A stretch of DNA of 18,867 nucleotides, taken from positions 1 to 18,867 of the forward strand of contig DATMJO010000122.1 of assembly GCA_035553855.1 (NCBI GenBank). The letters run 5' to 3'. The translations under genes were made by a program, and so were the position numbers. The notes beneath the pieces were generated by a model that was not told the origin of the DNA, ran no database searches, and saw only the letters and a list, made by a program, of their open reading frames with translations. Below, one piece after another: positions 11,708 to 18,032 of the stretch; within the stretch, counting starts at the first letter, position 1; every line of letters starts with the position of its first letter. Source of the stretch: JBBDYQ01 sp035553855 (lineage in GTDB: Bacteria > Actinomycetota > Thermoleophilia > Solirubrobacterales > Thermoleophilaceae).

Positions 11708-13888
11708 ATGGCGGCAGCAGCGAGGCTAAAGCGCGATGTTCCCGACCCCGGGGACCGCCTCAGGGGCTGGATCGTCCGCGCCCTGCCCCAGGGCCGCGGG
11801 CTGCCGGCGGGCGCGTGGGAGCGCCGCCACCGCGGCCTGCTGGCGATCCTCTGGATCCACGTCGCCTTCGTGCCCCTGTTCGGGATCACGATGGGCTACG
11901 GGGTCGGCCACTCGGCACTCGAGGGGATGCTGCTGATGGCGGCCGCGCTCGCGGCCCACAGTGGCCGCCTCGGGCGGCGGATGCGATCGACGCTCTGCTC
12001 GGTCGGGCTGCTGACGGCCTCGGGGCTGCTCGTCCACTTCTCCGGCGGCTTCATCGAATTCCACTTCCACTTCTTCGTGATGATCGCGCTGCTGTCCCTG
12101 TACGTGGACTGGGTGCCGTTCACCGTCGCGGTCGCCTACGTGGCCGCGCACCACGGGGTGATCGGCGTGCTCGATCCGGAGGCCGTCTACAACCATCCCG
12201 ACGCGATCGCGCAACCCTGGACGTGGGCCGCCATCCACGCGGCGTTCGTGCTCGCCGCGGGCGCGGCGAACGTGTTCACCTGGCGCATCAGCGAGGAGGA
12301 GGCCCTTCGCCGCGAGAACGTCGAACGGGTGACGGAGGCCGCGCTCGCGAAGCTGCCGCTGGACGATCTTCTCAGCGAGTTGCTGCGCCGGGTCAGCGAG
12401 ACCGTCGGCGCCGAGCTGGCGAGCCTGTGGCTCACGGGGCCGGACGGCCTGAAGCTCCGCGCCGTCCACGGCGCCGAGGTGCCCGGGGCACCGCCCTGCC
12501 TGTCGCTCGAACGCGGGTTGCATGCGGAGGTGGTGGCGCGGGCCGAGCCGGTCGCGGTCGCCGAAGTCGAGCCGGGGGAGCTCGAGAGCGAGCTGCACCG
12601 CGCCGCCGGGGCGCGGGCCCTGGCCGGCGCGCCGCTCATGGTGGAGGGCGGCCTCGTCGGGGTGCTCGACGTGGCGAGCCGGCGTCCGCGGCGCTTCAGC
12701 GAGACCGACCTCGGGCTGCTCCAGCTCGTCGCGGACCGGATCGGGCCCGCCATCGACAGGGCGCGCCTCTACGAGGAGGAGCACCGCATCGCGTCCACCC
12801 TCCAGCGCAGCCTGCTCCCTAAGCGGTTGCCCGTGGTCCACGGCGTCGACCTCGCGGCGCGCTACCTGCCGGCGGGGGACGCGGTCGCGGTGGGAGGCGA
12901 CTGGTATGACGCGATCGAGCTCGGCTCCGGCCGCCTGGCCGTCGTGATGGGCGATGTCGCGGGACACGGCACCGAGGCGGCATCGCTCATGGGTCAGCTG
13001 CGGACCGCCGCGCGGGCCTACGCCACGGAGGGCCACTCGCCGGCGACCGTCGCCACCCGCCTCAACTCGCTGCTCGCGGGTCTGGAGGACGGGAGCATGG
13101 CCACGCTCCTCTACCTGGAGCTCGACGTCCCCTCGGGCCGCGCCACGCTGGTCAGCGCGGGCCACCCGCCACCGCTCGTGCGGCGGCGCGGTGGCGCGGT
13201 CGAATATCTCGAGACCAAGCCGGCGGCGCCGCTCGGCGCGCGCGCCCACACCGTGTATGCGGAGCACGCCCTCGAGATCGGGGCGGGCTCCACGATCGTG
13301 CTCTACACGGACGGGCTGGTGGAGCGTCCGGGCGAGTCGCTCGACGACGGCCTCGACGCGCTCATGTCGCGCTTCGGCAGCGCTGTGCTGACGACGGCGG
13401 AGGCGACCTGCCGTGATGTGCTCGGGCCCGGTGAGGGTCCACTGCGCGATGACGTCGCCGTCCTGGTCGTCCACCTCGTGGACGTTCCCGGCCGCTCGCT
13501 GAGGGGGGAGTACCCGAGCGAGGTGACCGCGGTGTCGTCGGCCCGGCGCGACCTCGAGCGGTTCCTGCGCACGGCGGGGGTGCCGGAGATGGAGCTTCAG
13601 GACCTCCTGCTCGGCTGCGCCGAGGCGTGCTCGAACGCGGTCCAGCACGCCTACGGCCCGGAGGGCGGGAGGTTCCGGATCGCCGCGGAGATCGAGGCGG
13701 GCATCGTGCGTGTCACGGTGAGCGATGACGGCACCTGGCGCCGCTTCAACGAGGCCTCGGGCGGCGGTCGCGGCCTCCCGATCATGAACGCCATCGTCGA
13801 TGACGTGGACGTCAGGCGCACCCCGCAGGGGACGCGGGTGACCCTGCGGAAGCTCGTCGGGGAGGCGAGCGATGATCGCGCCGCTTGA
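11708..13888 (+). CDS. Membrane sensor-GAF-PP2C (SpoIIE) phosphatase fused to RsbW-like kinase
   Basis: A 726-residue partner-switching regulator. Residues 43-192 hold about five hydrophobic helices with histidines (EFHFHFF 117-123, AAHHG 146-150, YNHP 161-164). A GAF domain spans about 210-352. The SpoIIE-type PP2C phosphatase is at about 370-592, with metal ligands in GGDWYD (396-401), GDVAGHG (415-421), LYTDG (532-536) and DD at 581-582. The HATPase_c_2 domain covers about 605-715, with an N-box ECSN-like motif (E639, N643), VSDDGTW (671-677) and GGGRGLPIM (685-693). The phosphatase should dephosphorylate, and the kinase domain phosphorylate, a STAS antagonist, so opposing activities share one chain. 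The STAS gene overlaps its end by 17 bp. What the membrane part senses is unknown. Confidence 0.9.
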   Translation: MAAAARLKRDVPDPGDRLRGWIVRALPQGRGLPAGAWERRHRGLLAILWIHVAFVPLFGITMGYGVGHSALEGMLLMAAALAAHSGRLGRRMRSTLCSVGLLTASGLLVHFSGGFIEFHFHFFVMIALLSLYVDWVPFTVAVAYVAAHHGVIGVLDPEAVYNHPDAIAQPWTWAAIHAAFVLAAGAANVFTWRISEEEALRRENVERVTEAALAKLPLDDLLSELLRRVSETVGAELASLWLTGPDGLKLRAVHGAEVPGAPPCLSLERGLHAEVVARAEPVAVAEVEPGELESELHRAAGARALAGAPLMVEGGLVGVLDVASRRPRRFSETDLGLLQLVADRIGPAIDRARLYEEEHRIASTLQRSLLPKRLPVVHGVDLAARYLPAGDAVAVGGDWYDAIELGSGRLAVVMGDVAGHGTEAASLMGQLRTAARAYATEGHSPATVATRLNSLLAGLEDGSMATLLYLELDVPSGRATLVSAGHPPPLVRRRGGAVEYLETKPAAPLGARAHTVYAEHALEIGAGSTIVLYTDGLVERPGESLDDGLDALMSRFGSAVLTTAEATCRDVLGPGEGPLRDDVAVLVVHLVDVPGRSLRGEYPSEVTAVSSARRDLERFLRTAGVPEMELQDLLLGCAEACSNAVQHAYGPEGGRFRIAAEIEAGIVRVTVSDDGTWRRFNEASGGGRGLPIMNAIVDDVDVRRTPQGTRVTLRKLVGEASDDRAA

Positions 13889-14243
13889 GGTCGAGACGCG
13901 CGAGGACATGGTGATCGTGCGCGCCGCCGGCGAGATCGACATCGCGACGGCCGGCCAGTTGCGTGATGGCTGCTTCGCGGCGGTGACGAACGACTCGCTC
14001 GGCCTCGTGCTCGACCTCAGTCGCGTCAGCTTCCTCGACAGCTCCGGCGTCCGCGCCCTGTTCGTCATCGCCGAGCGTCTCGACGAGCACCGCCAGCACC
14101 TCGCCCTGGTGGTCCCTGACACCTCGCACATCAGGCGGGTCCTCGGGATCGTGAACATCGAGGGCAGCGCTTCGGTGCACGACACGATCGAGGACGCCGG
14201 CGCGCGGCTGCGCGACGGCATCGGCCGCGGCGCCGCACGCTAA
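13872..14243 (+). CDS. STAS-domain anti-sigma factor antagonist
   Basis: A 123-residue single STAS domain of the RsbV/SpoIIAA type. In its unphosphorylated form this family binds an RsbW-type anti-sigma kinase and frees the sigma factor. AAGEIDIATAGQLRDG (18-33) and LVLDLSRVSFLDSSGVRALF (45-64) are signature segments. Ser58 in DSSG is the expected phosphorylation site, at the same position as in SpoIIAA. The ATG at 13872 lies inside the last codons of the phosphatase-kinase gene, with a 17-bp overlap, which implies translational coupling and a direct substrate relationship. No sigma factor gene is in the window, so the controlled sigma factor must lie elsewhere. The C-terminal 15 residues are basic and probably unstructured. 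Confidence 0.92.
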   Translation: MIAPLEVETREDMVIVRAAGEIDIATAGQLRDGCFAAVTNDSLGLVLDLSRVSFLDSSGVRALFVIAERLDEHRQHLALVVPDTSHIRRVLGIVNIEGSASVHDTIEDAGARLRDGIGRGAAR

Positions 14244-14244
14244 A

Positions 14245-14461
14245 CGCAGGGCGGACGCCGGCGTGCCCGCGGTGTTCGAGAACGAGACACCGTCGGGACT
14301 CGCGCGCGCCGAGGTGAGGCGCGCCTCCGAGCCGCGGGGGGATGCCGGCAGCCGGGCCGGGCCGCGAGGTCGTGGTCGTGAGGGGCAACCACAGCCTGCG
14401 CGGCGACCTCGAGGCGGTGCGGTCGGCGGTCGCGGCGTGGCTTCGGGAGTTGGCGCTCTAA
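14245..14461 (+). pseudogene. Decayed C-terminal fragment of an alpha/beta hydrolase
   Basis: Frame 14342-14461 reads GREVVVVRGNHSLRGDLEAV then AAWLREL and stops at TAA 14459-14461. This is the usual C-terminus, with the catalytic-His GxHSL segment, of Tex30/dienelactone-type alpha/beta hydrolases. In another frame just upstream (from about 14254) is ADAGVPAVFENETPSGLARAEVRR, resembling the preceding VPaLFvhGtrDPFG strand with its Asp lost. The two parts are out of frame and nothing of the first 170 or so residues remains. It fills the 263-nt gap between the STAS gene and the gene at 14507, where I see no intact gene. Confidence 0.45.
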
Positions 14462-14491
14462 CGGCGGGCGGTCCAGCACGCCCCTGGAGGC

Positions 14492-14497
14492 GATACT
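14492..14497 (+). promoter_or_regulatory. Putative -10 element (GATACT) of the NTF2-like gene
   Basis: GATACT ends 9 nt before the GTG at 14507, with no Shine-Dalgarno sequence. It is the third GATACT in this configuration in the window. Confidence 0.5.
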
Positions 14498-14506
14498 GGG
14501 AGCATC

Positions 14507-14902
14507 GTGTCGTCGGAGAACCTGGACATCGTTCGCCGCTGTGTGACCGCGCGCGACTCGTCCGGCTACGCGGCGGTGGCGAGGTTCATCCACCCTGACG
14601 TGGTCGTGGATCTCACCGCACGACCGGACGGGCGCATCTTCCGTGGCCGAGCCGAGGCAGCGCGGGCATTGCAGTCGTGGATAGGGCAATGGGAGGAATA
14701 CAGCTACGAGGCGGAGCGGTTCATCGACGCGGGCGAGCACATCATCGTCTTCTTCCGCGAGCACGGACGGGGCAGGGAGAGCGGCGTCACGAGCGAGATC
14801 GTCGGCGCAACGGTCTGGACGGTCGCCGCCGGCAAGGTCATCGCCACGAAGACCTACACGAACCGCCGGGAGGCGTTGGACGCGGTAGGCCTGCGCGAGT
14901 AG
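14507..14902 (+). CDS. NTF2/SnoaL-like protein, 131 aa
   Basis: A single-domain NTF2-like (SnoaL) cone-shaped alpha+beta barrel. It has an N-terminal helix (NLDIVRRCVTARDSSGYAAV), then FIHPDVVVDLT with the family's conserved HPD, FRGRAEAARALQSWI, and beta strands ending TVWTVAAGKVIATKTY. The family includes polyketide cyclases, steroid isomerases and many proteins of unknown function; no clear Asp/His catalytic set can be chosen here. It is a tail-to-tail paralog of the gene at 14914-15306: both have a GEHxxxxFREHGRGRESGV / GEHVLARTCHHGRGKGSGV block at the same place. The stop codons are 11 nt apart. The GTG start is supported by the GATACT hexamer upstream. Confidence 0.82.
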   Translation: MSSENLDIVRRCVTARDSSGYAAVARFIHPDVVVDLTARPDGRIFRGRAEAARALQSWIGQWEEYSYEAERFIDAGEHIIVFFREHGRGRESGVTSEIVGATVWTVAAGKVIATKTYTNRREALDAVGLRE

Positions 14903-14913
14903 GCGAGGCCTGA

Positions 14914-15306
14914 TCAAGACCCGGCGGCTTCGAGCGCGTCGGCCTCGTCGTAGTACATGCGCGCCCGCACGACCCTGTCGTGGCGGACGGTCCAGAGCTG
15001 GAAGATCTGGCGCTCGACCGTCACGCCGCTGCCCTTGCCCCGGCCGTGATGGCACGTCCTCGCCAGGACATGCTCGCCGAGGTCGGTCAGCTCCTGGACC
15101 TCGACGCGGTAGTCGTCCCATACACCGGTCCAGCTCGCGAAGGCCCTGGCCACGCCCTCGTGACCGAAGTACGTCCCTCCACCGGGCTCCCCCTCCGGTT
15201 GCGAGAACTCGATCTCGGGGTCAAGCAGGGAGAGGCTCAGCTCCAGATCGCCGCGAGCGTATGCGTCGTACATGAGCCGGATCGTCTCGACGTTGTCCTG
15301 CGACAC
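14914..15306 (-). CDS. NTF2/SnoaL-like protein, 130 aa, paralog of 14507-14902
   Basis: A second NTF2-like domain: VETIRLMYDAYARGDLELSL, LLDPEIEFSQPEGEPGGGTY, FGHEGVARAFASWTGVWDDY, then strands ending FQLWTVRHDRVVRARMYYD. This is the common actinobacterial SnoaL/ketosteroid-isomerase-like layout, and the start at GTG 15306 (VSQDNVETI) is where such proteins normally begin. The longer open frame beyond it overlaps the LuxR gene and is a shadow. It lies 74 nt downstream of the LuxR-type regulator on the same strand, so it may be co-transcribed with it. Ligand and activity are unknown. It is convergent with its paralog at 14507-14902. Confidence 0.82.
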   Translation of the reverse strand: MSQDNVETIRLMYDAYARGDLELSLSLLDPEIEFSQPEGEPGGGTYFGHEGVARAFASWTGVWDDYRVEVQELTDLGEHVLARTCHHGRGKGSGVTVERQIFQLWTVRHDRVVRARMYYDEADALEAAGS

Positions 15307-15380
15307 CGCCGCCCGCTCCCTCAGGCTCCCGGTTTCACGGGCGTACACGGCCGCTACGTGGCATGCCGTGCAGTATCGCG

Positions 15381-16517
15381 CTAGCCCGAAGGGAACGGCT
15401 CGCCGCGGAGCGGATCGCCGCCGGCGGCGCGGCTCTCGTTGTCGCGGAAGCGCGGCTCGTAGTGGGCGAAGAACACCTTGCCGACCAGCTCCCGCCGGCT
15501 GCGGACTCCGCTCTTCTCGAAGATCTTCTTCAAATGCTCCTGGACCGTGTGCGGGGAGACGACGAGGCGCTCGGCGATCTGGGCGGTCGAGTCGCCCCGA
15601 AGGACCAGCCTGGCGACGTCCTGCTCGCGCTCCGTGAGGCCATAGGCCGACATCAGAAGCGGAGTGATGCGCGCCGGATGCGCCGGCTCGATGATCACCG
15701 CGGCGCGCCGCGTGCCCGAGGTGACGAGCGAGGTGCCGTGCAGGACGACCCAGGTGCCTGAGCGCGAGAGCACGCGGGCGAGCGCGACCTCCCCCGGATC
15801 GTCGCGGCCTTCCGCCGTCCGTAGCGCGCGGGCGGCCACCGTGTGCACGGCCGTCGGCAGCCGACCGGCATCCATGTCTCCGTCGGGGAGATCCGAGAGC
15901 CAGCGCTCGACTCCCGGCGTCGTCGACTCCACCTCCCCACCTGCTGAGAGGACCACCAGCCCCGGCGAGTCGGGCCACTGTGGGTCGCGGGACTCGCCGA
16001 CCAGGAGCCCGCAGCGCGCGCCGCTCGCGAGATCGGGGCCGATCGCCTGCAGGAACGCCTTCTCCTCGCTGTCGAACAGCGGCTCGCCCGGCGCGCGATA
16101 GAGACCGACGGCTCCCCAAGCGGCGCCGCCCGTCCGGAGCGCCGCGATCAGCTCCTGGTCGCCGCCCATGGACATGTTCATGTGCCACGTCGGGCTCGAG
16201 GACGGGTCGCCTCCGGTCGCCTCATGCAGCGTCGAGACCCCGGCCTTTGAGCGGGCGACGTCCGAGATCTGGTTGACGTCGTCGCCGTAGTACTCGTGCT
16301 GGAGCATCTCGGGCGGAAATTCGGGGAGCCCATCGTGGTAGTGGCTCGTGATCAGCAAGGAAGCCGGGTCGAGCGTGTACCAGCAGGGCCTGTCGTAGTG
16401 GGGGATCGCCACCTCGAGCACCTCGGTGCACTCCCGCCAGAACGTCACGAGGTCGTACCCGCGCTTCGCGATATCGGCGATACGGTCCAGAGCCCGCTCT
16501 TTCGCCAGGGCCGCCAC
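15381..16517 (-). CDS. LuxR-type transcriptional regulator, 378 aa
   Basis: The C-terminal LuxR helix-turn-helix spans about residues 294-350: LTEREQDVARLVLRGDSTAQ, IAERLVVSPHTVQEHLKKIF, EKSGVRSRRELVGKVFF. It is preceded by about 290 residues with a GAF-like pattern (YTLDPASLLITSHYHDGLPE, WGAVGLYRAPGEPLFDSEEK AFL), suggesting a small-ligand sensor. There is no receiver domain with a phospho-Asp motif, so it is not a typical response regulator. I chose GTG 16517 because a TATGCT hexamer ends 6 nt before it, as in other first genes here; an ATG at 16604 would add 29 unconserved-looking residues and overlap the divergent promoter. It probably controls the adjacent NTF2-like gene and/or the divergent operon at 16605. 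Confidence 0.85.
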   Translation of the reverse strand: MAALAKERALDRIADIAKRGYDLVTFWRECTEVLEVAIPHYDRPCWYTLDPASLLITSHYHDGLPEFPPEMLQHEYYGDDVNQISDVARSKAGVSTLHEATGGDPSSSPTWHMNMSMGGDQELIAALRTGGAAWGAVGLYRAPGEPLFDSEEKAFLQAIGPDLASGARCGLLVGESRDPQWPDSPGLVVLSAGGEVESTTPGVERWLSDLPDGDMDAGRLPTAVHTVAARALRTAEGRDDPGEVALARVLSRSGTWVVLHGTSLVTSGTRRAAVIIEPAHPARITPLLMSAYGLTEREQDVARLVLRGDSTAQIAERLVVSPHTVQEHLKKIFEKSGVRSRRELVGKVFFAHYEPRFRDNESRAAGGDPLRGEPFPSG

Positions 16518-16523
16518 AAATGC

Positions 16524-16529
16524 AGCATA
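16524..16529 (-). promoter_or_regulatory. Putative -10 element of the LuxR gene
   Basis: On the minus strand this reads TATGCT (TANNNT), ending 6 nt before the GTG at 16517. It decides the start in favour of 16517 over 16604. Confidence 0.5.
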
Positions 16530-16554
16530 GGTCGGCGCGACGCGCGGGGAAACA

Positions 16555-16566
16555 CCAGATTTCTGG
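16555..16566. promoter_or_regulatory. Dyad in the divergent LuxR/NTF2 gap, possible operator
   Basis: CCAGATTTCTGG has 5-bp inverted arms around TT. It lies midway between the two divergent putative -10 elements, where a shared operator would be expected. It is short enough to be chance. Confidence 0.3.
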
Positions 16567-16591
16567 GATAGGCAGAGCCGCAGCGGCGGCG

Positions 16592-16597
16592 TAGCGT
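16592..16597 (+). promoter_or_regulatory. Putative -10 element of the NTF2-cupin operon
   Basis: TAGCGT (TANNNT) ends 7 nt before the ATG at 16605. It overlaps the alternative GTG at 16596, which argues against that start. Confidence 0.45.
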
Positions 16598-16604
16598 GGC
16601 TCAC

Positions 16605-16955
16605 ATGACGTCAGGAGCGCGCACCCCGGAGGAACTCGACACGCTCTTCGAGGACGCGCTCGTGCTGCGTGACCCGGGCGCTGTGGCCTCGCTGTTCGAT
16701 GCGCGGGCCCTGCTCGTCGCGGGCGGCGGCGCCGGAGAGTTGCGTGGGAGCGAGGAGATCCAGCTGCGGGCGGCGGACCTCTGGTCGGGCGGCCTCACCT
16801 ACATGGCCGGCGCGCAGCGCGTCGTCCAGGCGAACGACCTCGCGCTCGTCTTCGCAACGCAGGGAACGAGCGTCGCACGCCGGGGTGCTGACGGTGCCTG
16901 GCGCTATGCGATCGCGCTGATGGCGATCGACCAACGAGAGAGGGAGATGCAATGA
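16605..16955 (+). CDS. NTF2/SnoaL-like protein, 116 aa
   Basis: A third NTF2-like domain protein: TPEELDTLFEDALVLRDPGAVASLFDA, then GELRGSEEIQLRAADLW and strands with LALVFATQGTSVARRG and WRYAIALMAID. The pattern matches small SnoaL-like or DUF4440-type proteins (typical length 110-130). Catalytic residues are not evident. ATG 16605 is preferred over GTG 16596 because of the TANNNT hexamer at 16592-16597. The stop overlaps the cupin start (ATGA at 16952-16955), so the two are translationally coupled. The protein has diverged from the two NTF2-like paralogs at 14507-15306 and lacks their HGRG block. Confidence 0.75.
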   Translation: MTSGARTPEELDTLFEDALVLRDPGAVASLFDARALLVAGGGAGELRGSEEIQLRAADLWSGGLTYMAGAQRVVQANDLALVFATQGTSVARRGADGAWRYAIALMAIDQREREMQ

Positions 16956-17437
16956 ACGAACAGGTCACAGCGCCGCTCGAGCCGCTCCTGGTTCGAAACG
17001 ACGAGGGAGACGCACGTTGGTGGTTCGAGGGTCTCGCGGTGATCCGCGCGACCTCGGCCGACACCGGCGGGCAGATGACCATCGTCGAGATGACGGAGCC
17101 ACCCGGGGTCGAGGCGCCGCTGCACGTCCACCGCCGCGAGGACGAGGCGTTCTACGTCCTCGAGGGCTCGGCCACGCTCCAGATCGGCGACGAGACGTTC
17201 GAGGCAGGGCCCGGCGACTACGCGTTCGGCCCGCGCGGCATCCCCCACCGCTACACGGTCGGCCCCGACGGCTGCCGCATGCTGTTCATCTGCACGCCGG
17301 GCGGTTTCGAGAAGCTCGTCAGCGAGATGAGCGAGCCGGCCGAGCGCCGCACGCTCCCGCCGCCCTCCGAGGAGGAGCCGGACTGGGAGCACGTCGCCGC
17401 GATCGCGAAGGCGAACGAATGCGAGCTACTCGCCTGA
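16952..17437 (+). CDS. Cupin-domain protein (quercetinase-like)
   Basis: A 161-residue single cupin. Motif 1 runs PGVEAPLHVHRREDEAFYVLEG, with metal ligands His58, His60 and Glu65. Motif 2 runs GDYAFGPRGIPHRY, with His99. The full 3-His-1-Glu set means it should bind a divalent metal (Fe, Mn, Ni or similar). The spacing matches small quercetin 2,3-dioxygenase-like and other bacterial cupins; the substrate is unknown. A purine-rich AGGGAG (16941-16946) 5 nt before the ATG is a good ribosome binding site for an internal operon gene. The start overlaps the previous stop. The C-terminal part (residues about 128-161) is acidic and helical. Confidence 0.88.
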   Translation: MNEQVTAPLEPLLVRNDEGDARWWFEGLAVIRATSADTGGQMTIVEMTEPPGVEAPLHVHRREDEAFYVLEGSATLQIGDETFEAGPGDYAFGPRGIPHRYTVGPDGCRMLFICTPGGFEKLVSEMSEPAERRTLPPPSEEEPDWEHVAAIAKANECELLA

Positions 17438-17481
17438 GGCGAGCCGTGGGAGGATGGATTCCCGACGGGGAGGGGCATCAC

Positions 17482-17769
17482 GTGCCGACACTTCACATCG
17501 AACACCCGATCACGGACCTGTCGACCTGGCTCGGGGCGTTCTCGCGCTTCGAGGAGGCCCGCAGGAAGGCCGGCGTGCGCGCCCACCGGGTCCGTCAGCC
17601 GGTCGACGACGACAAGTACATCTGCGTCGACCTCGACTTCGACAGCGTCGAGGAAGCAGCGGCATTCCAGAAGTTCCTGGAGACGAATGTCTGGTCCTCG
17701 AGAGATGCCTCGCCGGGGCTCGCCGGAGACCCTCGCGCTCGCGTGCTCACGGACGTCGACACGGGATAG
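17482..17769 (+). CDS. Small ferredoxin-fold-like hypothetical protein, 95 aa
   Basis: A 95-residue protein of alpha+beta type: TLHIEHPITDLSTWLGAFSR, then EARRKAGVRAHRVRQPVDDD, KYICVDLDFDSVEEAAAFQKFL and TNVWSSRDASPGLAG. The beta-alpha-beta order with VDLDFDSVEEAAAF resembles dimeric alpha/beta-barrel (antibiotic monooxygenase-like) proteins, which are common as uncharacterised actinobacterial genes. The GTG at 17482 has a strong purine-rich site GGAGGGG (17469-17475) 6 nt upstream. It lies 44 nt after the cupin stop, so it is probably the last gene of the NTF2-cupin operon. No catalytic residues can be named. Confidence 0.72.
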   Translation: MPTLHIEHPITDLSTWLGAFSRFEEARRKAGVRAHRVRQPVDDDKYICVDLDFDSVEEAAAFQKFLETNVWSSRDASPGLAGDPRARVLTDVDTG

Positions 17770-18032
17770 GCCACACCGTGTGCTATCCGGGTCCCCGTGG
17801 CACCACCGATACCGCGACCCGGCAGCATCGGCCTCGAGGTTCAACCTGCTGACGCGGGGACCTCCCGGAAAGACTCGGCCGGATCAGGTCCGAGATTCGG
17901 ACTCTTGCCAACGAGACCGTTCCAGTCGGCTCCGGGCCGAGGCGTGTTCGGAGGCCCTCGTCTCGTGAGCGCGGCTTCTGCTTCGAGTCGGGCAGACTGC
18001 CGCGCCTGGTGGACGATGGGAACCGGAACAAG
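17770..18032 (+). other. Intergenic region before chrA
   Basis: There is no convincing gene in these 263 nt. An inverted repeat, CCGGGTC (17787-17793) and GACCCGG (17816-17822), with a 22-nt spacer, could be a weak terminator for the cupin operon. The chrA frame is open back into this region, with an alternative GTG at 18009. Confidence 0.4.

Noticed and set aside
15370..15380. GCAGTATCGCG shared with the lysR control region (5141-5151)
   Set aside because: An 11-nt match, with the second copy lying after the LuxR gene end and no dyad retained; probably chance.
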